Assembly (NCBI GenBank): GCA_018897395.1
Contig: JAHIKV010000219.1
Location: 1 to 13,048, forward strand
Length of the DNA stretch: 13,048 nucleotides
DNA from: Planctomycetota bacterium
GTDB taxonomy: Bacteria > Planctomycetota > Planctomycetia > Pirellulales > Thermoguttaceae
Reading direction: 5' to 3'
Shown: piece by piece, positions 1 through 5,723 of the stretch
Layout of the letters: every line of letters starts with the position of its first letter
How positions within the stretch are numbered: position 1 is the stretch's first letter
Made by a program: the position numbers and the translations under genes
Notes under the pieces: generated by a model
The model's database searches: none
What the model was told of the DNA's origin: nothing
Seen by the model: only the letters and a program-made list of their open reading frames with translations

Positions 1-273
1 ATTGTTGACAAACTGGAAATCCACTACACACCCAAACACGGCAGTTGGTTGAACATGGCTGAAACGGAACTGGGTATTCTCAGCCGTCAATGTCTTGATC
101 GTCGACTTGAAGATCGCCAAATTCTGACCTCCGAAGTTGCCGCGTGGGAAACCAACCGTAACAACCTCCAGTGCAAAGTGCATTGGCAATTCACCACCGC
201 TGACGCGCGAACGAAGCTGTGGCGATTATACCCCGTGATCGAACCCGTCAATTTCAATCTGAAAGACCACTAG
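1..273 (+). CDS. IS630-family transposase, C-terminal part (5' end outside window)
   Basis: The frame is open from base 1 and ends at TAG 271-273, giving 90 residues. Near the start it reads LEIHYTPKHGSWLNMAE, the conserved block of the DDE endonuclease of IS630-type elements; its final E (the Glu of the AE-x-E segment) is a catalytic-region residue. ELGILSRQCLDRR follows, also typical. The usual family role is cut-and-paste transposition, generally into TA targets. Only the C-terminal third is in the window, so intactness cannot be judged. Just 10 bases separate its stop from the stop of the convergent methylase remnant, leaving no room for a right terminal inverted repeat before that remnant; I did not recognise one. 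The internal TTG and ATG codons at 49-57 lie inside the conserved block and are not starts. Confidence 0.88.
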   Translation: MVDKLEIHYTPKHGSWLNMAETELGILSRQCLDRRLEDRQILTSEVAAWETNRNNLQCKVHWQFTTADARTKLWRLYPVIEPVNFNLKDH

Positions 274-283
274 ACGATCTCGC

Positions 284-562
284 CTAGATTCCGCTCCTTT
301 GCCGTTTCTTCTTTCCGGCGGCGATCAGCGGGGTGGTGAGCTTTTCGTAGAGCGCGAAGAGGAACTCCACCCTTTGGCGTTCGGAGGTAAACGGCTGCCT
401 TCGATAGCAGCGGTCGACGGCCCGATCCAGCGCGGCGTGCGCCTTGACCAGCTTCGGGGGCATCGCCAGCGGGTCGTACAGATCGGCCGGCGTCGCCCCA
501 CCTTTGAGATATTTCTTTCGCACGTCGAGCACTTCAAGGCTTTCTTGACTCTCATAACACAT
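284..562 (-). pseudogene. MmeI-like type IIL restriction-methylation protein, C-terminal remnant
   Basis: A 92-codon frame whose core (VLDVRKKYL, then DLYDPLAMPP, then AHAALDRAVDRCY, then VEFLFALYEKLT) resembles the extreme C-terminus of large class I SAM-dependent DNA methyltransferases of the MmeI/type IIL kind, which normally run to roughly 900 residues or more. The SAM-binding motif, the NPPY catalytic motif and the nuclease part are all absent. An in-frame TGA lies directly before the ATG (TGATCCATG), so the frame does not extend upstream. It is therefore best read as a non-functional 3' remnant of a lost restriction-modification gene. The remaining codons are still clean, implying a fairly recent loss. 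It is convergent with the transposase fragment, suggesting insertion or deletion in this stretch. Family assignment is from recalled sequence pattern, not a search. Confidence 0.72.
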
Positions 563-590
563 GGATCAGATTTTGGGGAGCAGGCCAGCG

Positions 591-956
591 ATGCTTCGAA
601 TAGTGACTGCATTCTGTCTCGTCCCGGCGCTCGTGTACCTTTGCCTGCAGACAGATCATGCAAGACTCAAGGGGATGCCGATGGAGTCGTGGCGGCTGGT
701 GCCTCTAATACTAACTGCCGCAATTGCTGCCCTCCTTGGGAAGCGATTCCTCAATTCGATCTCTGGATTGTTTCTGGGCGGGATTGGGGGCGCATTCGGC
801 ACCTTGGACAACTTTGCTGGCCCGTATGGTGGCGTGGTCGGCCTCTTGGTTGGCGCGATCGTTGTCGTGCTCCCCGTAATGCACAAGCCGAAATCGAACA
901 TGCGACCGAATCGGCTACGAAGGGCAACGAGGAGGCCATTCGACAATGGTACGTGA
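591..956 (+). CDS. Small predicted membrane protein, hypothetical
   Basis: I do not recognise this protein. From ATG 591 it has 121 residues with three hydrophobic stretches: about residues 3-20 (TAFCLVPALVYLCL), 36-50 (LVPLILTAAIAALLG) and a glycine-rich one near 60-95 (FLGGIGGAFG, then GGVVGLLVGAIVVVL). A strongly basic tail follows (RPNRLRRATRR), which would favour a cytoplasmic C-terminus. ATG 591 is preferred over ATG 561 because GGGGAG at 575-580 sits about 10 bases before it. It starts divergently from the methylase remnant and has no operon partner. The alternating hydrophobic/basic layout and codon use look like a real gene, but its isolation in a decayed region means it could itself be a remnant. 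Confidence 0.55.
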   Translation: MLRIVTAFCLVPALVYLCLQTDHARLKGMPMESWRLVPLILTAAIAALLGKRFLNSISGLFLGGIGGAFGTLDNFAGPYGGVVGLLVGAIVVVLPVMHKPKSNMRPNRLRRATRRPFDNGT

Positions 957-1029
957 AGGCAAATAACCAAGGCATGCACCCGAGCGACGGATCGGGCGTG
1001 TTCTGAAATCACAGTCACTTGGCCGCCGG

Positions 1030-1061
1030 GGAATTGCCGGAATTCCAATTCCGGCAATTCC
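1030..1061. repeat. Perfect 15-base inverted repeat, 2-base centre
   Basis: The arm GGAATTGCCGGAATT (1030-1044) is followed by CC and then its exact reverse complement AATTCCGGCAATTCC (1047-1061). A further partial copy, AATTCCGGGAA, follows at 1064-1074. The symmetry would allow a cruciform or a strong RNA hairpin. There is no T-run, so a standard intrinsic terminator is unlikely. It lies 74 bases downstream of the small membrane-protein stop. Confidence 0.85.
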
Positions 1062-1230
1062 GAATTCCGGGAACAGCATACATAATTCACGATAATGGCG
1101 CAGGCGTTCCCCGGAGTGTTCCTGAAGATATCCTTCGGCACATATTTTTGCGCTGACTTTTCAAGAAAGCATCTCGGGCGGCGTTTTGCGCTCGATCGGT
1201 GTTTTAGGGGCCAATTCAACCCCGCGCCCA

Positions 1231-1272
1231 CGGGTTGATTAACCTGATGCGCCGGGTTGATTGACCTGGCGC
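1231..1272. repeat. Imperfect tandem direct repeat CGGGTTGATTRACCTG
   Basis: The unit CGGGTTGATTAACCTGATGCGC (1231-1252, written here as its 16-base core plus GATGCGC variants) recurs immediately as a 20-base version beginning CGGGTTGATTGACCTG at 1253. An inverted relative, CAATTCAACCCCGCG, lies just upstream at 1212-1226. The core GGTTGATTAACC is nearly palindromic, so an operator is possible, but no gene starts nearby in either direction. Confidence 0.55.
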
Positions 1273-1453
1273 TAAACCGCCCTTACGTCGGTTGCGTGGA
1301 TGGCGGGCGGCGGCGCAAACCGTTGCTGGAAAAGCTGCTGAGACGATTGTAAACGATTCGTATGGGAACGTAAAAAATAATTGGGGAAATCGGGAAAATT
1401 TCCACCGCAATTCGGACCGAGAAAATAGCCTTTAAATGTCTGTAAAATACAGT

Positions 1454-1477
1454 CTTACGACAACGGTCGGTCGTAAG
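1454..1477. repeat. 8-base hairpin CTTACGAC / GTCGTAAG
   Basis: Perfect 8-base arms at 1454-1461 and 1470-1477 enclose an 8-base loop. It sits in an AT-richer part of the gene-free stretch. No poly-T follows. Role unknown; it could be a structured RNA element or a protein-binding palindrome. Confidence 0.5.
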
Positions 1478-1525
1478 TTACGCAACCCACACACTAAAGG
1501 GTGGTGTGCGACGAGATCATTCTAC

Positions 1526-1546
1526 CAGCCGGAAATGGCTGTTTTT
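1526..1546 (+). terminator. Weak candidate intrinsic terminator
   Basis: CAGCC (1526-1530) and GGCTG (1537-1541) form a 5-base stem with a 6-base loop, directly followed by TTTTT (1542-1546). The shape is correct for plus-strand transcription but the stem is short, and no plus-strand gene ends close by (the nearest stop is at 956). Low-confidence call. Confidence 0.25.
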
Positions 1547-1638
1547 AGGGCATTTTTTGGCAGCCGTGCCGAGCGGTGATTTTTGCCGAGGGCATGTGCG
1601 GGAGCGAAAAGCACTTTTTCGCCGAATATCATCCCCAC

Positions 1639-1698
1639 GTTCCCATGCGGAGCATGGGAACATGGGAGAGAATTACACGCGGAGCATGGGAACGAGAG
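1639..1698. repeat. GTTCCCATGC hairpin repeat plus half copy
   Basis: GTTCCCATGC (1639-1648), GGA, GCATGGGAAC (1652-1661) is a perfect 10-base stem with a 3-base loop. A half copy beginning CACGCGGAGCATGGGAACG follows at 1676-1698 and matches 22 of 23 bases with 11719-11741 near the other end of the window. It is thus a dispersed REP-like palindromic repeat. It lies 3' of the HtrA gene, where transcripts from that gene would read into it. Confidence 0.75.
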
Positions 1699-1742
1699 AC
1701 TTGCTATCCCTCGTCCCTCGCCCCCCACCTCTCGCCCCCCAT

Positions 1743-2921
1743 TCACTTCGCCGCGTCGAGCCGCAAGGGGACTTGCTGCTGCCGGCCGTTGCGGATCACC
1801 GTGATGACGATCTGGTCGCCGGGCTGCTTGGCCTCGACGGTTTCGAGAAACTCGTCGGCCGTTTTGGTCGGCCGGCCGTCGACGGCGACGATCATGTCGG
1901 CCGCCGCGAGATTGACCGTTTTTTGCTCGGTAACGAACGGTCCTTGCCGCTTCTGCCGCGTCTCGATCCGCGGCCCATGCAATCCGGCGCGTTCGGCCGG
2001 CCCGCCGGGGACGAGTGTGAGGATCAGCAGTCCGCGGTCGGTCTGAAAGACCCTTGCGATGCCCGAATCGGCCCGGCGTACGCGGCCGTGCTGGATCAGT
2101 TGGGGCACGACGCGGGCAATGGTGTTGACGGGTATGGCGAAGCCCACGCCTGCGCTCTCACCCGTCCTGCTGGCGATGGCGGTGTTCATGCCGATCATCC
2201 CGGCGCGGCTATCCAACAGCGGTCCGCCCGAGTTGCCGGGGTTGATCGCCGCGTCGATCTGGATGATCGACCTGAGGCTCCGTCGGCCGTGGCGGCCGGG
2301 CAGCGAGCGGTTCAGGCTCGATATGATGCCGATCGTCAGCGTGCGTTCCAGGCCGAATGGATTGCCGATGGCGAACACCCGTTGGCCGACCAGCAGATCG
2401 GTCGAACTGCCGAAAGTGACCGGAAAGAGCGTTTCGGCCGGGGCGTCGATTTTTAGCACGGCCACGTCGGTGTTTGGGTCGCCGCCGACGAGCCGTGCGT
2501 CGTAGGCCTTGCCGTCGTAGAGCGTAACCCGAATCTCGCGTGCTCCCTCGACGACGTGATAGTTGGTCAGTACGTGGCCCGCCCGGTCGATCACCGTTCC
2601 GCTTCCTTCGCCCTCGGCGACGATTTCAAACATCAGAAACTTGTCGCCCGAGAGGCCGCGGGTGTTGATGTTCACCACGCTGCGGTTCATCTGTTGATAG
2701 ACGTACACGTTTACTCGCTCGTCGGGAGTAAGCAAGTTGGGCGCGGGAGCGTTGTTCGGCGCGGCATTGGCGGTGCCTGCTTGTGGCGCGGCGGGCCGCG
2801 GCCAAGTCGTCGCGTCTTCGGCGGACGATGGGCTTCCCAGCAACGGCGTGTGTTGCCACCCATAGGCCGCCAATCCGCCCAACACAGCCGACAACAGACA
2901 CAATACAATCGCTCTTCTCAT
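1743..2921 (-). CDS. HtrA/Deg-family serine protease (trypsin-like, one PDZ domain)
   Basis: A 392-residue S1C-type protease that would degrade or refold damaged proteins outside the cytoplasm. Residues 1-20 or so form a signal peptide or membrane anchor (MRRAIVLCLLSAVLGGLAAYG), followed by an Ala/Pro/Asn-rich linker to about residue 65. The trypsin-like domain carries the full triad: His in TNYHVV (residue 122), Asp in NTDVAVL (152) and Ser in NPGNSGGPL (231). A single PDZ domain fills roughly 283-390 (VPGGPAERAGL, DMIVAVDG). The length is shorter than two-PDZ DegP, closer to DegS-like or planctomycete single-PDZ forms. The ATG at 2921 is chosen; the frame extends to a TTG at 2942, but that has no Shine-Dalgarno. 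It stands alone, divergent from the sulfotransferase. Confidence 0.93.
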   Translation of the reverse strand: MRRAIVLCLLSAVLGGLAAYGWQHTPLLGSPSSAEDATTWPRPAAPQAGTANAAPNNAPAPNLLTPDERVNVYVYQQMNRSVVNINTRGLSGDKFLMFEIVAEGEGSGTVIDRAGHVLTNYHVVEGAREIRVTLYDGKAYDARLVGGDPNTDVAVLKIDAPAETLFPVTFGSSTDLLVGQRVFAIGNPFGLERTLTIGIISSLNRSLPGRHGRRSLRSIIQIDAAINPGNSGGPLLDSRAGMIGMNTAIASRTGESAGVGFAIPVNTIARVVPQLIQHGRVRRADSGIARVFQTDRGLLILTLVPGGPAERAGLHGPRIETRQKRQGPFVTEQKTVNLAAADMIVAVDGRPTKTADEFLETVEAKQPGDQIVITVIRNGRQQQVPLRLDAAK

Positions 2922-2957
2922 GGCAATCGCAACCTGTTTCAAGACTCGGAAATACTG

Positions 2958-3097
2958 GAGAGTGTCCGGGAATCGGTCCGCATAAACAGCTATTTAGCCC
3001 CGGGTGAATACGCCCGGGGCACGGTCTGGTGCGTCCAACCACCGCTGCCCGCCGTGTATTCACGACGGGCTAAATGGAACTATTCCCGGACGCTCTC
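2958..3097. repeat. 140-base imperfect inverted-repeat element (MITE-like)
   Basis: The outer arms GAGAGTGTCCGGGAAT (2958-2973) and ATTCCCGGACGCTCTC (3082-3097) are reverse complements except for one G/T position. Inside them, ATTTAGCCC (2992-3000) pairs with GGGCTAAAT (3066-3074), and GTGAATAC (3004-3011) pairs with GTATTCAC (3056-3063). The left half also holds its own perfect 8-base hairpin GCCCCGGG/CCCGGGGC (2997-3020). No ORF with a recognisable product lies inside. The nested symmetry fits a small non-autonomous element or a dispersed structured repeat lying in the leader of the HtrA gene. Confidence 0.7.
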
Positions 3098-3205
3098 AAA
3101 TACTTTAATAAGAAGTATACCCGCAAACGCTCGAAAATTCGAGGCATAGTATTCCGAGAATCGATAAATGAGCCGGTCGCCGGACGAAATTCCACAACAA
3201 ACGCC

Positions 3206-3226
3206 GCCGGTTGTCGCCAAACCGGC
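3206..3226. repeat. 7-base hairpin upstream of the sulfotransferase gene
   Basis: GCCGGTT (3206-3212) and AACCGGC (3220-3226) pair perfectly around a 7-base loop, 67 bases before the GTG start. It could be an operator or a leader hairpin; no further support is visible. Confidence 0.35.
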
Positions 3227-3293
3227 AAAACATTAAAATCTAGTCGAACGTGCGAAAGGCTGTCAAGCGTTGGGGTAAGAAGGGGACCGGCGA

Positions 3294-4439
3294 GTGGAAC
3301 AAAGGGAGAAAAAACCTACAACGGACTCCGGCGGCGCAAAGGACCGCCCTTGGGAACTGCGGATCTGGAGCGGCATTGGCATCGGGGGCTGGTTCCGCGA
3401 AATAATCAAAAACCGCTTCCACTTCGGACCCACTCGCATCGGAATGGCGCTGATCCTCACGGCGCTGAGCTTCCTGAACTCGCTGCTGTGGCTCTTGCAG
3501 GAGGCACTTCTGGGACGGAGAATCGTCCGGGCCAAGATTCAGCAGGATCCCGTGTTCGTGCTGGGGCATTGGCGTTCGGGGACGACGCTGTTGCACGAGC
3601 TGCTGGTCTGCGACCCGCGGCACACGTATCCGGGCAGCTACGCCTGCTTCGCGCCCAATCACTTCCTGCTTTCCACGCGGCTGTTCACCTGGTGGCTGTG
3701 GCCGCTGATGCCGTCGCGGCGGCCGATGGACAACATGAAAGTCGCTTGGGACAGCCCCCAGGAGGACGAGTGGGCAATGTGCAACATGGGCGTCCCCTCG
3801 CCATATCTGACGCTGCTGTTTCCCAACCATCCGCCGGCCTATACCGAGTATCTCGATCTGCGGAACGTCCCTCCGCCGGCGCTCGAGCGGTGGAAGCGGG
3901 AATTGACGTGGTTCCTCAAGTGTTTGACCGTGCGCAACCCGGCGCGGATCGTATTGAAAACGCCGCAGCACACCTGCCGGATAAAAACCCTTTTGGAGAT
4001 GTTTCCCGACGCGCGGTTCGTGCATATCGTCCGCGATCCTTACGTGATCTATCCCTCGACCATAAAACTCTGGAAGCGGATGTACCGCTACCACGGCCTG
4101 CAAAAACCGCGCTACGAGGGGTTGGAGGAGCACGTCTTCAACACCTTCAACCGAATGTACGAGGTGTTCGAGGAGGACCGCAAGCTGGTCGATCCGTCGC
4201 GGTTCTGCGAGGTCCGCTACGAGGACTTGGTCGCGGACCCGGTCGGCCGGATGCGGGAGGTGTATGAGCGGCTGGAGCTAGGCGATTTCGAGACCGCCCG
4301 GCCGGGCATCGAGGGCTACGTCGAGCGGACGAAGGGCTACAAGGTCAACCGTCACGAGTTGACCCCCGAGGTCCGCGACCAGGTGGCAAAGCGTTGGGGG
4401 GCATACATCGAGCGTTACGGCTACGTCCCGCCCGGTTGA
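3294..4439 (+). CDS. Sulfotransferase-family protein (PAPS-dependent type)
   Basis: A 381-residue protein of the bacterial sulfotransferase family, expected to move a sulfuryl group from PAPS to a hydroxyl of a glycan, lipid or small molecule; the acceptor cannot be told. The PAPS 5'-phosphosulfate loop is visible as VLGHWRSGTTLLHELL (residues 89-104) and the 3'-phosphate site as FVHIVRDPYVIYPS (242-255), with Arg247 and Ser255. KTPQHTCRI (222-230) and RYEDLVADP (308-316) are further family blocks. A hydrophobic segment at about 51-73 could be a membrane-associated helix, common in this subgroup. GTG 3294 is chosen because AAGAAGGGG (3277-3285) lies 8 bases upstream. No operon partner is present; the downstream gene is convergent. 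Sulfated glycans fit the sulfatase- and polysaccharide-rich biology of planctomycetes, but the link is inference. Confidence 0.88.
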   Translation: MEQREKKPTTDSGGAKDRPWELRIWSGIGIGGWFREIIKNRFHFGPTRIGMALILTALSFLNSLLWLLQEALLGRRIVRAKIQQDPVFVLGHWRSGTTLLHELLVCDPRHTYPGSYACFAPNHFLLSTRLFTWWLWPLMPSRRPMDNMKVAWDSPQEDEWAMCNMGVPSPYLTLLFPNHPPAYTEYLDLRNVPPPALERWKRELTWFLKCLTVRNPARIVLKTPQHTCRIKTLLEMFPDARFVHIVRDPYVIYPSTIKLWKRMYRYHGLQKPRYEGLEEHVFNTFNRMYEVFEEDRKLVDPSRFCEVRYEDLVADPVGRMREVYERLELGDFETARPGIEGYVERTKGYKVNRHELTPEVRDQVAKRWGAYIERYGYVPPG

Positions 4440-4545
4440 GCGGACGGCAAACCAACCCGCCCACGGGCCATATTGTCAGGGGAGCGAAACACTCGCCGAG
4501 ATTTCCCGGCGCCGGTGATCCTATACGTTGCAGGGAAAGTAATGC

Positions 4546-4574
4546 AACATTCTTTTCGGATGGAAAAGAATGTT
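4546..4574. terminator. AT-rich 12-base hairpin between convergent genes
   Basis: AACATTCTTTTC (4546-4557) and GAAAAGAATGTT (4563-4574) form a perfect 12-base stem with loop GGATG. It is in the 221-base gap between the convergent sulfotransferase and DUF1559 genes and is far more AT-rich than its surroundings. The position suits a bidirectional transcription stop, but there is no clear U-tract or GC-rich stem base, so the role is inferred. Nothing else is visible in 4440-4660. Confidence 0.5.
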
Positions 4575-4660
4575 ACACTTCAAGCCGCTCACTGTATAAC
4601 GACCGGCGTTGGCCCCTTCAAGCCCAAGAAACGTGCCGCCGTCAGCCCCGTTTCCACCGG

Positions 4661-5554
4661 TCAGAACTTCTTCCCGTCGATTACCATGCCGTCCTTGCGG
4701 TTGCACAGGCGGCGGTGGGTCTCGGGGTCGATCGTGTAGTTCATCATCTGCACCGAGCCGTCGCAGAAGGCCATCTGGAAGCCGTTGGCGTGGGCGCTGC
4801 CGAAGCCCTCTAGGCCGAAGCCGCCGTAACCGGCTCGATCCTGCCCATAATAATGCTGGCCTAAACGGTATTGGTCGTTGTCCCAGCCGACGAGAAGGTT
4901 TTCGTTGTCCGACCAGTCTTGGCCGGTGAAATAGTAGTCGGGGTTGAGATACTTCTCGCCCACCAGGTACGTGTTGCTCGTTCCATCCGACACGTCCGCC
5001 ATGCTGATCTCGCTGCGGCAATAGCAGATTCCCGTGTAGCGCGTAAAGCGATACATGTTTTCGCTGTCTCGCCAATAGGTAGGGGGGGGATCCATGCCTG
5101 GGTCGCCGCGATTGTCCGGCAACCAGCCGGGTGACGCGGGTAGCGTGTCGCTCGCATTGGCCGCGTAGTCGGGCCTTGCTGCCAAGGTGGTCGTTATCGA
5201 GCCGATCGTGGTCGTCCGGTAGGATCCTGGTGGACCAATATAGAGGTCGGGATAAGTGATGGCTTGCCGCCGCGTGGGGCAGTTCATCAGCGTCAGGGGC
5301 GTCATACAACTCTGGGCGATGGCGTTCCTCCGCTCGGCAGTCACCGCCGATCCCAGCCCGGCGTCGTGCAATGCTTGTTGCTCGACGTAGGGGAGGATGT
5401 TGTAGAGCCAGCCGCCCGGCTGACGCCAGTCATTGTTCCGGTCGGCGTCGCCCGTCCAACCCCAGCCCCAGCCGCCGGTGGGAAACCGTCCCGTGGCGTT
5501 TTCGTGGTTCAGACAGCCCAGGGCCAGTTGCTTGAGGTTGTTCTTGCACTGCAC
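4661..5554 (-). pseudogene. DUF1559 protein lacking its prepilin N-terminus
   Basis: The frame from CAGTGCAAG onward gives about 297 residues of a DUF1559 (SBP_bac_10-like, pseudopilin-like) protein: QCKNNLKQLALGCLNHE near the start, the GGWGWGW...GDADR block, MADVSDGTSNTYLVGEKY (185-202), FGSAHANGF (251-259), CDGSV (264-268) and the typical end DGMVIDGKKF. Intact members begin with a type IV prepilin signal (FTLVELLVV...) before AAREAARR-QCKNN. Here AAREAARQ is still encoded upstream, but the signal is missing and an in-frame TGA lies about 16 codons above. The GTG at 5554 is inside a conserved block with no proper ribosome site. The protein, if made, could not be processed or exported as usual. 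It follows the 764-codon beta-helix frame. Confidence 0.75.
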
Positions 5555-5684
5555 CTGCCGCGCCGCCTCGCGCGCCGCTGGCGCCGTCGGTGATGTCGGC
5601 CATTTTAATCAAGCTGCCGCAATGAAAGATGCCCGTGGCCGCCTTGGCGATCACGGCGAAGGCGGTCCGCGCGGTGGGCGTCAT
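5555..5684 (-). pseudogene. Fragment of a second DUF1559 sequence fused upstream in another frame
   Basis: Starting near 5684 the minus strand encodes TARTAFAVIAKA followed by ATGIFHCGSLIKMADITDGAS, ending near 5576. This resembles the middle of DUF1559 proteins (compare YTGICYCRSEISMADVSDG in the neighbour's own residues 173-191). It then runs directly into the AAREAARQ-encoding sequence of the downstream DUF1559 gene in a different frame. So a mid-gene piece sits where the prepilin signal should be. No independent gene is supported here. Confidence 0.6.
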
Positions 5685-5723
5685 TTGTCCCGACCCGGGT
5701 CGATTTGCCTTTGTAGATCTAGA

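Larger units (their letters stand above)
957..1742. other. Gene-poor stretch with several hairpins and short repeats
   Basis: About 790 bases with no convincing coding frame. The frames that exist here are short and lack family resemblance, or extend antisense into the HtrA gene. It contains a perfect 15-base inverted repeat (1030-1061), a 20-22 base imperfect direct repeat (1231-1272), an 8-base hairpin (1454-1477), a short stem followed by TTTTT (1526-1546), a GCGAAAA/TTTTCGC hairpin (1604-1622) and copies of the GTTCCCATGC hairpin repeat (1639-1698). Base composition is noticeably more AT-rich at 1340-1450 than in neighbouring genes, consistent with old intergenic or foreign DNA. Confidence 0.6.
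2922..3293. promoter_or_regulatory. Divergent intergenic region between HtrA and sulfotransferase genes
   Basis: 372 bases separate the two divergent starts, so promoters for both genes should be here. I could not assign a convincing -35/-10 pair. Most of the left half is a long inverted-repeat element (2958-3097). The right half contains a GCCGGTT/AACCGGC hairpin (3206-3226) about 70 bases before the sulfotransferase start, possibly in its 5' leader. Confidence 0.5.

Noticed and set aside
299..1006. 235-codon plus-strand frame over the methylase remnant and membrane protein
   Set aside because: No domain or hydrophobic pattern; out of frame with both better-supported features.
1506..2505. 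Long plus-strand frames opposite the HtrA gene
   Set aside because: Arg/Pro/Asp-rich translations with no family resemblance; shadows of the clearly coding minus strand.
3074..4267. Plus-strand frame overlapping the sulfotransferase
   Set aside because: Different frame of the same DNA with no motif; the 3294-4439 frame carries both PAPS-binding motifs.
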